Assembly (NCBI RefSeq): GCF_900112425.1
Contig: NZ_FOLP01000008.1
Coordinates: 124,001 to 188,000 of the forward strand
Reading direction: 5' to 3'
Source: Variovorax sp. OK212
GTDB lineage: Bacteria; Pseudomonadota; Gammaproteobacteria; Burkholderiales; Burkholderiaceae_C
Length of the DNA: 64,000 nt
Shown: one piece after another, positions 43,162 through 52,289 of the stretch
How the letters are laid out: the number at the start of each line of letters is the position of its first letter
Numbering within the stretch: position 1 is the first letter of the stretch
Program-made: the position numbers and the translations under genes
Notes under the pieces: generated by a model
The model's database searches: none
Told to the model about the DNA's origin: nothing
Seen by the model: only the letters and a program-made list of their open reading frames with translations

Positions 43162-45269
43162 AGAATAAAAATGTGGAGGCCCTTGCGGGCCGAACGTGGG
43201 GCCGCGCGCTGCGCGCTGCCACGGCTGCTGTCCTGCTGCCGCTGCTGTCGGTTCTTGCGGCCGCGGCGCATGCCCAGGCCCTCCCGCCCCCCGATGCCGA
43301 CGACGGCAAGACCTTCCGCGCGATCGCGATGCACGACGTGCGCCACAACGTGCGCGAGAGCTTCGCCGGCGAGCCCGAACCCACCGCGCTCGACGAGCGC
43401 ACCGTCGCCGATTTCTTCGCCTGGCTGCGCAGCGCCGGCTACCAGCCGGTGAGCCTGCAGCAGATCGTCGATGCGCGCGCGGGCCGCACGCCGCTGCCGC
43501 CGCGCGCCGTGCTGCTGAGCTTCGACGACGGCTACGAAAGCTTCTACGCCAAGGTCTACCCGCTGCTCAAGCAGTTCAACTACCCCGCCGTCATGGCGCT
43601 GGTCACCGGGTGGCTCGAGGTGCCGCCGGGCCAGGTCGTGAGCGGCTACGGCGCGACGAACGCCGTGCGGCGCGAGGCCTTCATCACCTGGGACCAGGCG
43701 CGCGAGATGGGCGCCTCGGGCCTGGTGGAGTTCGCGAGCCACGGCGACGCGATTCACACCGGCGTGCCCGGCAATCCGCAGGGCAACCTGCAGCCGGCCG
43801 CCGTCACGCACCGCTACGACAGCGCCACCGGGCGCTACGAGGACGATGCCGCCTGGGTCGCCCGCGTCGAGGCCGACCTGCGCCGCAGCCGCGGCCTCAT
43901 CGAGCAACGCACCGGCACCCGCGTGCGCGCCATGGTGTGGCCCTACGGCGCCTACAACAAGGCCGCGTTGCGCGCGGCCGACCGCGCCGGCATGCCCATC
44001 ACGCTCACGCTCGACGAAGGCCCCAACACGGCCGACGTTCCTCTGCAGACCATCCGCCGCGGCCTGGCGACCTACGACATCGCGGTGCCCGACTTCAGCC
44101 TGCTGCGCGCGCCCGCGCGGCCCGACCCGCGCGCGCTGCAGCGCGCGATGCACATCGACCTCGACAACGTGTACGACCCCGACCCCGCGCAGCAGGAGGC
44201 CAACCTCTCGCGCCTGCTCGACCGGGTGCAGGCCGTGGGTCCGTCGGCGGTGTTCCTGCAGGCCTTTGCGGACCCCGACGGCGACGGCGCGGCCGACGCG
44301 CTGTACTTTCCCAACCGCCACATGCCGATGCGCGCCGACCTGTTCAACCGCGTCGCCTGGCAGCTGCGCACCCGCACCGGCGTGGAGGTGTATGCGTGGA
44401 TGCCGGTGCTCGCCTTCCAGCTGCCCGCGAGCAACCCGCTGGCCGATGTGCGCGTGACGCACCTGGAGCCCGCTTCGCCCGCGGCGCGCGACCAGGTGCG
44501 CTACCACCGGCTCTCGCCGGCCGACCCGCGCGTGCGTGCGCTCATCGGCGACATCTACGAAGACCTTGCGAAGAACGCGCCCGTCGCGGGCCTGCTTTTC
44601 CACGACGACGCCACCTACAGCGACGACGAGGACGCCAGCCCCGCCGCCTTGCGCGAGCTCTCCGCGCAGGGCCTGCCCGCGAACATCGTGACGCTGCGCG
44701 CCGACCCCGCGCTGCGCGCGAAGTGGACCGCGTTCAAGACGCGCCAGCTCACCGACTTCACGCTCGCGCTCGCGCAGCGTGCGCGCGAATGGCAGCCGGA
44801 CATCCTGACCGCGCGCAACCTCTATGCGCGGCCCGTGCTGGAGCCCGCGTCGCAGGAGTGGTTCGCGCAAAGCCTGGCGCAGTCGCTCGAGGCCTACGAC
44901 TACACGGCCGTCATGGCGATGCCCTTCATGGAGCAGGCCGCCGACCCGAAGGCCTGGCTCGAGGCGCTGTTGCGCCAGGTCGCCGCGCAGCCGCGGGGGC
45001 TCGAGCGCACCGTGTTCGAGCTGCAGGCGCGCGACTGGCGCAGCGGCCGCATGGTCGACAGCGCCACCCTGGCCGGCCAGTGGACGCTGCTGCACCGGCT
45101 GGGCGCACGCCACGTCGCCATCTATCCTGACGACTTTCTCGAGGGCCAGCCGCCGCTGGTGACGGTGCGCGACATTCTGTCGGTGCGCGCCAACCTGCGC
45201 GGCGGCAAGGTCGACAGCCTCGAAACCCCGCCGGCGCTGGCGCCCGCCAAGCCGGGAGCATCGCGATGA
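43158..45269 (+). CDS. pgaB: PgaB-like poly-GlcNAc N-deacetylase/hydrolase
   Basis: 703 residues. Signal peptide to about residue 40 (AHAQ), without the lipobox Cys found in E. coli PgaB, so it may be soluble in the periplasm. N-terminal CE4 deacetylase domain (about 50-300): LLSFDDGYESFYAK has the catalytic DD, FASHGDAIH gives the two metal His, and WPYGAYN follows. C-terminal domain (about 330-690) is the glycoside-hydrolase-like hexosaminidase of PgaB (HIDLDNVYDPDP, FHDDATYSDDED). ATG overlaps the pgaA stop by 4 bp. Confidence 0.93.
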   Translation: MKNKNVEALAGRTWGRALRAATAAVLLPLLSVLAAAAHAQALPPPDADDGKTFRAIAMHDVRHNVRESFAGEPEPTALDERTVADFFAWLRSAGYQPVSLQQIVDARAGRTPLPPRAVLLSFDDGYESFYAKVYPLLKQFNYPAVMALVTGWLEVPPGQVVSGYGATNAVRREAFITWDQAREMGASGLVEFASHGDAIHTGVPGNPQGNLQPAAVTHRYDSATGRYEDDAAWVARVEADLRRSRGLIEQRTGTRVRAMVWPYGAYNKAALRAADRAGMPITLTLDEGPNTADVPLQTIRRGLATYDIAVPDFSLLRAPARPDPRALQRAMHIDLDNVYDPDPAQQEANLSRLLDRVQAVGPSAVFLQAFADPDGDGAADALYFPNRHMPMRADLFNRVAWQLRTRTGVEVYAWMPVLAFQLPASNPLADVRVTHLEPASPAARDQVRYHRLSPADPRVRALIGDIYEDLAKNAPVAGLLFHDDATYSDDEDASPAALRELSAQGLPANIVTLRADPALRAKWTAFKTRQLTDFTLALAQRAREWQPDILTARNLYARPVLEPASQEWFAQSLAQSLEAYDYTAVMAMPFMEQAADPKAWLEALLRQVAAQPRGLERTVFELQARDWRSGRMVDSATLAGQWTLLHRLGARHVAIYPDDFLEGQPPLVTVRDILSVRANLRGGKVDSLETPPALAPAKPGASR

Positions 45270-46567
45270 ATCCCGACTTCTGGGGCGCCGGCGCGGTCCG
45301 CGTGCTGCTCGACTACGTCTTCTACTACCCCTTCATTGCGGCCTATGTGTGGATGGCCGGCGGCATCGCGCACGCGCTGGTGTTCGAGCGGCGGCGCCAC
45401 CTGCGCACCGACCCGCTGCCGCTCTTGCCCGAGCAGCCGCTGGTGAGCGTGATCGTGCCCTGCTTCAACGAGGGCGCGCAGGTGCAGGAGGTCATCGAGC
45501 AGCTCATGCGCAGCCGCTACACCAACTACGAGGTGATCGCCGTCAACGACGGCAGCAGCGACGACACCGGCCCGGTTCTCGACGCGCTGGCCGGGCGCTA
45601 CGCCGCGCTGCGCGTGGTGCACCACGCGCGCAACCAGGGCAAGGCGGTGGCGCTGAACACCGCGGCCGTGCTGGCCAACGGCGAGTACATCCTGGGCGTG
45701 GACGGCGACGCGCTGATCGACCCCGACGCCATCGCCTGGATGCTCACCCACATGCTGCATTCGGAACGCGTGGGCGCGGTCACCGGCAACCCGCGCATCC
45801 GCACGCGCACCACGCTGCTCGGGCGCATGCAGGTGGGCGAGTTCTCGTCGAACATCGGCCTCATCAAGCGCACGCAGCAGCTCGCGGGGCGGCTGTTCAC
45901 GGTGTCGGGCGTGCTGTCGATGTTCCGCCGCAAGGCGCTGCTCGACGTCGAGTTCTGGAGCCCCGACGTGATGACCGAGGACATCGACATCAGCTGGAAG
46001 CTGCAGCTGCAGGGCTGGCGCGTGCGCTACGAACCCCGCGCGCTGTGCTGGATCCTCATGCCCGAGACCGTGCGCGGCCTGTACCGCCAGCGCCAGCGCT
46101 GGGCCACCGGCGGCATCCAGACCCTGCTGCGCTACGCGGGCCAGGTGATCAGGCCGCGCAACTTCATGATGTGGCCGGTCTTTGCCGAATACCTGGCGAG
46201 CGTGGTGTGGGCCTACGCCATGTTCTGCGTGCTGGTGCTCGCGCTGGTGCGCCGCTTCCTGCCGCCCGAGTGGCAGTACGTGGGGTTCTGGCCCGAGTGG
46301 CACGGCATGCTGCTGGGCATCACCTGCATGCTGCAGATGTTCGTGAGCCTGTGGATCGACCGCCACTACGACCGCAACATCCTGCGCTATCTCGTCTGGA
46401 CCATCTGGTACCCGCTTGCCTTCTGGATGATCAACATGTTCACCACGGTCGTGGCCTTGCCGGTCACGCTCCTGCGGCGCAAGGGCAAGCGCGCCCGGTG
46501 GACCAGCCCCGACCGAGGAGTCAACAATGAAAGACCTGCAATTGTCCGTTCCATCGACCACGAATGA
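45266..46567 (+). CDS. pgaC: PgaC-like poly-beta-1,6-GlcNAc synthase (GT2)
   Basis: 433-residue processive glycosyltransferase in the inner membrane: N-terminal helix, GT-A domain with NDGSSDDTG, DGDA, EDIDISW and the QxxRW-type RQRQRW motif, then four C-terminal hydrophobic helices. All catalytic Asp and the RW are present. ATG at 45266 overlaps pgaB by 4 bp. The last 41 bp overlap pgaD, an unusually long overlap for this operon. Confidence 0.94.
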   Translation: MNPDFWGAGAVRVLLDYVFYYPFIAAYVWMAGGIAHALVFERRRHLRTDPLPLLPEQPLVSVIVPCFNEGAQVQEVIEQLMRSRYTNYEVIAVNDGSSDDTGPVLDALAGRYAALRVVHHARNQGKAVALNTAAVLANGEYILGVDGDALIDPDAIAWMLTHMLHSERVGAVTGNPRIRTRTTLLGRMQVGEFSSNIGLIKRTQQLAGRLFTVSGVLSMFRRKALLDVEFWSPDVMTEDIDISWKLQLQGWRVRYEPRALCWILMPETVRGLYRQRQRWATGGIQTLLRYAGQVIRPRNFMMWPVFAEYLASVVWAYAMFCVLVLALVRRFLPPEWQYVGFWPEWHGMLLGITCMLQMFVSLWIDRHYDRNILRYLVWTIWYPLAFWMINMFTTVVALPVTLLRRKGKRARWTSPDRGVNNERPAIVRSIDHE

Positions 46568-47138
46568 GCCGCGCATGCGCGCGCACACCGCCGAGCAACC
46601 CGCCCCCCCGCGCTTGCGCGGATGGGCCGAGCCGCAGGCGGAAACGCCGGTGCTCGACGCCGCGCGCGTGCCGCTGAGCGAGTTCATCCGCAACAAGCCC
46701 ATGCTCAGTGCCGTGGCCACCTTCGCGTGGCTGCGGGTGGGGCGGCCCGTGCTGCTGGTGCTCTTCTGGGTGGCCGTGTTCCTCTACGCGTGGCGCCATT
46801 TCTTCCATGTGTCGCAGGTACGGCAGGACAACGGCCTGCTCGCCATCTACGCGCTGTGCGCGCTGGGCATCTTCGCGGCGATGCTGCTGCTGGCGCCCGT
46901 GCGCCGCCGCGCCATCCGCGGCGAGGAAACCGAAGGCCGCAGCGCCGACAGCACCGTGGCCCAGCTCGCCGAATATTCGTCGCTCGAGGCGCGCAACCTG
47001 TCGCTGTGGCAACGCGCGCGGCGCCTGCTGGTGCAGCACGACCGCGACGGCCGCGTGACCGACGCGTCGGACCTGGACACCGAGCCGGCGATGCTGACGC
47101 CTTCGGGCACGATCGCGCGGCCGCAGCGCGAAGCCTGA
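46527..47138 (+). CDS. pgaD: PgaD-like accessory protein
   Basis: 203 residues with two hydrophobic segments (about 67-87 and 105-123) separated by a short loop, as in PgaD, which activates PgaC when c-di-GMP is bound. The N- and C-terminal extensions (about 60 and 75 residues, charged) make it longer than E. coli PgaD (137). Strong GAGGAG box inside pgaC. The assignment rests on position and topology more than on sequence motifs. Confidence 0.85.
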   Translation: MKDLQLSVPSTTNEPRMRAHTAEQPAPPRLRGWAEPQAETPVLDAARVPLSEFIRNKPMLSAVATFAWLRVGRPVLLVLFWVAVFLYAWRHFFHVSQVRQDNGLLAIYALCALGIFAAMLLLAPVRRRAIRGEETEGRSADSTVAQLAEYSSLEARNLSLWQRARRLLVQHDRDGRVTDASDLDTEPAMLTPSGTIARPQREA

Positions 47139-47166
47139 GCGGGCCACGGCTGCGCCGCGCGCCGGG

Positions 47167-47949
47167 TCAGCCCTTTCGGGCCAGCACGTTGCGCTCGTCC
47201 TGCCGCAGCACCAGGTCCCACACCTGCTGGCCGGTCGGCGAGCTGCGCTCTTCATAAACGTGCGCCACCAGCCCGGCGGCGCGCCCGATGAGCGCGAGGC
47301 CGCGGCCCAGCAAGGGGTCGAGGCCCATGTCGGCCAGCACGGCGCCGTTGGCCCCGGCGGCATTCAGCGGCAGCCGGCGGCCGTGGTCTTCCCGCAGCAC
47401 CTCGGTGATGGCCAGCGCCAGTCGCCAGTGGCGGCCGAAGTAGCCGTTCTCCTTCGACACCGCCATGAGCGTCGGTACGCGCGGATCGCCGTCGACGTGG
47501 ATCGGATGGCCGATGCCCGGAATCGACCGGCGCTGCGCACGGAACTCGCTCACCACCTGCGCCGCGCGCGCACGCACGGCGGTGTCGTCCGCGTCGTCGG
47601 CCAGCGAGGCGGCTTCACGGATCAGGATCTCGCTCACGTTCTGCACCGTGCCCAGGAAGTTGTTGCCCGCGCCCAGCAGCCCGGCCGCCACGGCGCCCTG
47701 CAGCGATTCCGGCGCGCCCAGCCAGGTCAGCCGCGCGGTGATGGCGCTGGGCGTGAGGCCGTGGTCGGCGGCGGTCACCAGCAGCAGGTTGACCATGTTC
47801 TTCTCGCGCGGCTCGGGCGTGCGGCCGAAGATCAGGAGCCAGATCATCTCGACGAAGTCGAGCTTGCCGATGACCTCGGTGGACAGGTTGCGCCCGCGCA
47901 CCCAGATGGTGTCGGGCGTGGTGTAGCCGATGTCGGTCTTGATGGGCAT
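47167..47949 (-). CDS. Citryl-CoA lyase-like protein (citrate synthase superfamily)
   Basis: 260-residue protein related to the C-terminal citryl-CoA lyase part of ATP-citrate lyase. Family text: TPDTIWVRGRNLSTEVIGKLDF at the start, MVNLLLVTAADHGLTPSA, PGIGHPIHVDGDPRVP (catalytic His region) and ERSSPTGQQVW. It may split a citryl- or methylcitryl-type CoA thioester, or act on a related intermediate. Last gene of a five-gene operon with two SDRs, an acyl-CoA ligase and a Bug receptor; convergent with pgaD. Confidence 0.85.
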   Translation of the reverse strand: MPIKTDIGYTTPDTIWVRGRNLSTEVIGKLDFVEMIWLLIFGRTPEPREKNMVNLLLVTAADHGLTPSAITARLTWLGAPESLQGAVAAGLLGAGNNFLGTVQNVSEILIREAASLADDADDTAVRARAAQVVSEFRAQRRSIPGIGHPIHVDGDPRVPTLMAVSKENGYFGRHWRLALAITEVLREDHGRRLPLNAAGANGAVLADMGLDPLLGRGLALIGRAAGLVAHVYEERSSPTGQQVWDLVLRQDERNVLARKG

Positions 47950-48003
47950 GTGCGCGCTCTGCTTTTGCTGTTGCTCTGTATGGCTTTGCTCTGCTCGCGG
48001 CGT

Positions 48004-48750
48004 TCAGCCCGCGAGCCCGACCGTGATGCCGCCGCACACGTACAGCACCTGTCCCGTCATGAACGAGGCCATCGGATGCATGAAGCAGCCCACCGCATGC
48101 GCCACCTCGGCGGGTTCGCCGAAGCGCTGCACCGGAATGCCCTGCGCGATGCGTTGCGTGCGCGGGCTGTCCGCCGGGTTCGCGGCCTTGAAGGCGGCGG
48201 TGGCGATGGGGCCGGGCGCCACCGCGTTCACGGTGATCCCCTGTGGCGCCAGTTCCAGCGCCCAGGTGCGCGTGAGCGCATTGAGCGCGCCCTTGGCCGC
48301 CGCGTAGCCGCTTCGCAGTTCCTTGCCGAGCGCCGCGCGGCTCGTGATGTTGACGATGCGCCCGTGCCCGGCCGCGCGCATCGCGGGCAGCACGGCCTGC
48401 GTGCATTGCAGCGCGGCGCGCGCGGTGACGCCGATCTGCAGGTCGAAGTCGTCGAGCGAGGTGTCCTCGATGGGCGCCGGGCGGATCGCCGCGACGTTGT
48501 TCACGAGGCCGGTGAGCGCCTTGCGCGCCGTCACTTGCGCCAGTGCCTCGGCGAGCGCCGCGCGGTCGCCCATGTCGACGCGCACGAACTCGCCGGAGCT
48601 GGCATCGGGCGGCGGCTGGATGTCGAAGTTCACGACCTCCCAGCCTGCCGCGATCAGCGTGTGGCAGATGGCCAGGCCGATGCCCGACGAGCCGCCGGTG
48701 ACCAGCGCGTGGCGCGGTGCGGCGTCTTTTGTCTGTGGTTGCGATGTCAT
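48004..48750 (-). CDS. SDR-family oxidoreductase
   Basis: 248-residue short-chain dehydrogenase: TGGSSGIGLAI cofactor loop, NFDIQPPPD after beta-2 (acidic, NAD-type), NNVAA, Ser in NITSRAALG and catalytic YAAAKGAL. Ends VCGGITVGLAG. ATGA overlap with the ligase gene upstream. Probably oxidises a hydroxy-acid or hydroxyacyl-CoA made after ligation. Confidence 0.9.
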   Translation of the reverse strand: MTSQPQTKDAAPRHALVTGGSSGIGLAICHTLIAAGWEVVNFDIQPPPDASSGEFVRVDMGDRAALAEALAQVTARKALTGLVNNVAAIRPAPIEDTSLDDFDLQIGVTARAALQCTQAVLPAMRAAGHGRIVNITSRAALGKELRSGYAAAKGALNALTRTWALELAPQGITVNAVAPGPIATAAFKAANPADSPRTQRIAQGIPVQRFGEPAEVAHAVGCFMHPMASFMTGQVLYVCGGITVGLAG

Positions 48751-50339
48751 GTGGGAATGTCAATGTGAGGTGGTTGGGTTGACTGCATGGGCTCCATGCG
48801 CCGGACGATGTCCGCGCGCGCATCCTTCTTCGACACCTTGCCGTTCGCGGTGCGCGGCAACTGCTCGAAGAAATGCACGGCCTTGGGGGTCTTCACGGGG
48901 TCGAGCCGCGCGCGCACCCATGCGATGAGTTCGTCGCCGGTGGCCTGCTCGCCCGCGCGCAGTTGGACGGCGGCATGCACCGCCTCGCCCCACTTGGCGT
49001 CGTCGACGCCGATCACCGCGCAGTCGTACACGGCAGGATGCTTGCCTAGCGCGTTCTCCACGTCGGTCGGGTAGACGTTGAAGCCGCCCGTGATGATCAT
49101 GTCGCGCACGCGGTCCTTCAGGAACAGGAAGCCGCGCTCGTCGAGGTAGCCGCCGTCGCCGGTGCGCAGCCAGCCGTCGTGGAAGGTCTCGGCCGTCTTC
49201 TCGGGCTGCTTCCAGTAGCCCGACATCACCAGGTCGCCGCGCACGACCACCTCGCCGGTTTCGCCCGTGGGCAGCAGCCGGCCCGCGGTGTCCATGATGG
49301 CGATCTCGGTCATCAGCGCCGCGCGGCCGACCGAGTCGAGGTTGCGCGCATCGAGCAGGTCGTCCACCGGCATGTACGAGATGATGGCCGGCGCCTCGGT
49401 CTGGCCGTAACCCGTTTCCACATGGCCGAACACCTGTTGCGCCTCGAGGATCTTGTCGCGCCGCATCGGTGCGGCGGCATACACGAAGTGGCGCAGCGCC
49501 GACCAGTCGCGCCCGCGCGCGGTCTCGTCCTCGAGCAGGCTGTAGATCAGCGTGGGCGGCATGAACACGGCGGTGACGCGGTCGTGCTCGAGCTGGTCGA
49601 GCACGTCGCGCGGGCGCGTGGAGGTCGGCAGCAGCACGGTGCCGCCGCAGCCCAGCACCGGCAGCAGGAAGGTCGAGGTGCCGTGCGTGATGGAGGCCAC
49701 CGCCAGGTAGCGCTCGTGCTCGTCGAGCCGCATGGCCTGCATGATCGACACGATGGTGGTGTTCCACGCGCGGTAGCTCTGCATCACGCCCTTGGGCGCG
49801 CCGGTGGTGCCGCCCGTGAACTTGATGGCCTGGGTTTCGCCGAGGTCGTGGCGCACGGCGGCGGGCTGGCGGCCGCGGTATTCGGCGATGAGGGCGCCGA
49901 GTTCGTCGAGTTCGTCGAGTTCGCCAGGTTTGCCATTTCCGCGCTGCGCGGCGTGCGCCGCGTCCTGCGGCACATAGCCGATGCGCCGTGCCTGCGTGCC
50001 CGCCACCTTGTCTTCGAGGCCGGCCTCGGTCACCAACAGCGCGGCTTCGGTGAACTCGACGATGCGGCTGAGCTCTGCCTGCCCGGCGCGCGGGTTCAGC
50101 GGCACCCAGATGCGGCCCGCGAGCAGCGTCGCGAACAGCGCGACGACGTGCGCGATGTGGTTGCCCGCGCAGATCGCGATGCGCCCGCGCGCATCGGGCA
50201 CGAGCGCCTGGAAGGCGGCGGCCAACGCCTCGGTGCGCGCGAGCAGTTCGGCGTAGCTGATCTCGCCCTCGGGGCCCGAGATGGCGGTCTTGGCGGGATG
50301 GCGCCGCGCGCTGCGCAGCAGAAAGTCGATGGGACGCAT
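48747..50339 (-). CDS. AMP-dependent acyl-CoA ligase (ANL family)
   Basis: 530-residue adenylating enzyme with all motifs: FTGGTTGAPKGVMQ (P-loop), YGQTEAP, WLRTGDGGYLDERGFLFLKDR (hinge) and LPRTANGKVSKK (C-terminal catalytic Lys). The acid is not identifiable from sequence; the small-to-medium acyl or aryl type is likely. ATG at 50339, 16 bp from the Bug gene stop. The 4-bp overlap with the SDR indicates coupled translation. Confidence 0.92.
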   Translation of the reverse strand: MRPIDFLLRSARRHPAKTAISGPEGEISYAELLARTEALAAAFQALVPDARGRIAICAGNHIAHVVALFATLLAGRIWVPLNPRAGQAELSRIVEFTEAALLVTEAGLEDKVAGTQARRIGYVPQDAAHAAQRGNGKPGELDELDELGALIAEYRGRQPAAVRHDLGETQAIKFTGGTTGAPKGVMQSYRAWNTTIVSIMQAMRLDEHERYLAVASITHGTSTFLLPVLGCGGTVLLPTSTRPRDVLDQLEHDRVTAVFMPPTLIYSLLEDETARGRDWSALRHFVYAAAPMRRDKILEAQQVFGHVETGYGQTEAPAIISYMPVDDLLDARNLDSVGRAALMTEIAIMDTAGRLLPTGETGEVVVRGDLVMSGYWKQPEKTAETFHDGWLRTGDGGYLDERGFLFLKDRVRDMIITGGFNVYPTDVENALGKHPAVYDCAVIGVDDAKWGEAVHAAVQLRAGEQATGDELIAWVRARLDPVKTPKAVHFFEQLPRTANGKVSKKDARADIVRRMEPMQSTQPPHIDIPT

Positions 50340-50355
50340 CGTGCTGTTCCCCGCT

Positions 50356-51342
50356 CTATTCGGCCTTGGCGCCGGAGGCCCGCACCACCTCGGCCCACTT
50401 GTCGTACTCCTTGCGCACGAAGGCGTCGAAGGCCGGCTGCGTCATCTCGGGCGCGTCGGCGCCCAGGTCGCGGTAGCGCGCCTTCACCTTGTCGGTGCGC
50501 AGCGCCTTCTCGACCTCGTCGTGCAGCCGTTGCGTGACCGCGGCGGGCACGCCGGTGGGCACGAACAGGCCCGACCATGCGGTGGATTCGTAGCCGCGCA
50601 CGCCGGCCTCGGCCATCGTGGGCACATCGGGCAGCGAAGGCGAGCGGCGCGTGCCCGTCACGGCCAGTGCGCGCAGCGAGCCCTTGGCAATGTGCGGCAG
50701 CGAGGTCGGCAGGTTGTCGAACATCAGGTCGATCTGCCCGCCGATCAGGTCGGTGAGCGCGGCGGCGCCGCCGCGGTAGGGCACGTGCAGGATGCTCACT
50801 TGCGCCAGGTGCTTGTAGAGCTCGCCCGACAGGTGGATGCTGCTGCCGTTGCCCGACGAACCCATGCTCAGCTTGCCGGGCTTGCTCTTGGCGATCGCCG
50901 TGAGTTCGGCCACCGACTTCGCGGGCAGCGACGGGTTCACCACCAGCACGTTGGGCACCGAGCCCACCATGGCCACCGGCGTGAATGCCTTGCGCGTGTC
51001 GTAGGGCAGGTTGCCGTACAGCGTCGGGTTGATGGCATGCGTGCCCACGGTGCCGAGCAGCATCGTGTAGCCGTCGGGCGCCGCCGCCGACACCTCTCGC
51101 GCGCCGATGTTGCCACCCGCGCCGGGCCGGTTGTCGACGATCACGGGCTGGCCCAGCGACTGCGCCAGCTCCGCGCCGATGAGCCGGGCGAACAGGTCGG
51201 CGGCGCCGCCGGGCGGGAAGGGCACGACGAGGCGGATGGGTTTGGCCGGCCAGGCCGCGGCCGCCGGTTGCGACCAGGCGGCGGGTGCGCACAGCGCGGC
51301 CAGTGCGGCAGCGGTGGCAAGGGCGAGGGCTCTTCTGTTCAA
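50356..51342 (-). CDS. Bug/TctC family extracytoplasmic solute receptor
   Basis: 328 residues; signal peptide to about residue 25-30 (Ala-rich, ending AAWSQ), then KPIRLVVPFPPGGAADLFARL and DNRPGAGGNIG, the family opening. TTG start at 51342 with GGAG 7 nt upstream. Encoded between an SDR and the acyl-CoA ligase, so it probably binds the carboxylate that the ligase activates. No membrane partners nearby. Confidence 0.93.
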   Translation of the reverse strand: MNRRALALATAAALAALCAPAAWSQPAAAAWPAKPIRLVVPFPPGGAADLFARLIGAELAQSLGQPVIVDNRPGAGGNIGAREVSAAAPDGYTMLLGTVGTHAINPTLYGNLPYDTRKAFTPVAMVGSVPNVLVVNPSLPAKSVAELTAIAKSKPGKLSMGSSGNGSSIHLSGELYKHLAQVSILHVPYRGGAAALTDLIGGQIDLMFDNLPTSLPHIAKGSLRALAVTGTRRSPSLPDVPTMAEAGVRGYESTAWSGLFVPTGVPAAVTQRLHDEVEKALRTDKVKARYRDLGADAPEMTQPAFDAFVRKEYDKWAEVVRASGAKAE

Positions 51343-51387
51343 GGGGTGTCTCCAGGAATGCGGGGAAGGAATGTGCGGGAGGGGGTG

Positions 51388-52221
51388 TCAAGCCGGGTGC
51401 GAGGGCGCGCGCGCAATGCCGTGGCGCAGGCCGCCGTCCACCGCCAGCTCGGCGGCGTTGACGTAGTCGGCTTCGTCCGAGAGCAGGAAGCACACGGCGT
51501 TGGCGATGTCCCATGCGGTGCCCTGGCGGCCGAAGGGCAACGGCCCAGCCGCCCGGCCCGGGCGCGCCGCGCTGGCCGCGCGGCCCATGGGCGTGTCGAT
51601 CAGGCCGGCGCGCACGAGGTTGGCGCGAATGTCCTTGTCGTGCGCTTCGAGCGCCGTCGCGCGGCACAGGGCCGAGAGGCCCGCCTTCGAACTCTCGTAG
51701 GCGGGGTTGCGGCCCGCGGGCATTTCCGCCGCGAGCGACGACACGAAGACGATCGCGCCGCCCGTGTTCATGGCCGGCAGCGCGGCCTGCGCGCACAGCG
51801 CATGCCCGCGCAGGTTGACGCCGAAGATCGTGTCCCAGCTCTCGGGCGTGATGTCGCGCAGCGGCCGGCGGTCGCTGATGCCCGCGTTCAGCACCAGGCC
51901 GTCGATGCCGATGCCGCGCTGCGCCAGCCCGTCGAACAGGGTACGGATGTCCTCGGGCCGCGCGATGTCGGCCGTGAGCGCGAAGGCGATGCCGCCATGC
52001 GCGGTGATGTCGGTCACGGTGCGCGACGCCGCCTCGGCCGAGCGGTCGGCGCAGAGCACGCGGGCGCCGCCGGCCGCCAGGCGCAGGCAGATCGCACGGC
52101 CGTTGCCCACGGGTTCCTCGGGGTCGGCCATGGCTTGCCCGCCGCCGATCACCAGCATCGTGCGGCCCGCGAAGCGCGCGCCGGAAGGCTGCGGGTCGTT
52201 AAGATATGGAAACGTTTTCAT
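51388..52221 (-). CDS. SDR-family oxidoreductase (first gene of LacI-controlled operon)
   Basis: 277-residue short-chain dehydrogenase. The cofactor loop is extended: MLVIGGGQAMADPEEPVGNGRAICL, with the GxxxGxG pattern split by an insertion of about eight residues. NAGISD, Ser in VSSLAAE and YESSKAG (catalytic Tyr-x3-Lys) are present. The ATG at 52221 lies inside a LacI-type operator, which argues for repression of initiation. Gene order SDR-Bug-ligase-SDR-lyase. Confidence 0.88.
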   Translation of the reverse strand: MKTFPYLNDPQPSGARFAGRTMLVIGGGQAMADPEEPVGNGRAICLRLAAGGARVLCADRSAEAASRTVTDITAHGGIAFALTADIARPEDIRTLFDGLAQRGIGIDGLVLNAGISDRRPLRDITPESWDTIFGVNLRGHALCAQAALPAMNTGGAIVFVSSLAAEMPAGRNPAYESSKAGLSALCRATALEAHDKDIRANLVRAGLIDTPMGRAASAARPGRAAGPLPFGRQGTAWDIANAVCFLLSDEADYVNAAELAVDGGLRHGIARAPSHPA

Positions 52222-52222
52222 A
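52205..52222. promoter_or_regulatory. LacI-type operator 1
   Basis: TATGGAAACGTTTTCATA, an 18-bp palindrome with a single mismatch and a central CG, as expected for LacI/GalR regulators. It overlaps the start codon of the SDR gene at 52221 and lies 67 bp upstream of the LacI start. Confidence 0.75.
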
Positions 52223-52263
52223 TGGTGCCCGAGGATAGAAAATGCATTCGCCAGCCGCAAGCC

Positions 52264-52278
52264 ATGGAACGTTTTCAT
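52264..52278. promoter_or_regulatory. LacI-type operator 2
   Basis: ATGGAACGTTTTCAT repeats the core of operator 1 but with one base fewer in the left half, so it is likely a weaker site. It is 11 bp upstream of the LacI start at 52290. The pair fits autoregulation plus repression of the divergent operon. Confidence 0.6.
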
Positions 52279-52289
52279 AAGGGAAAACA

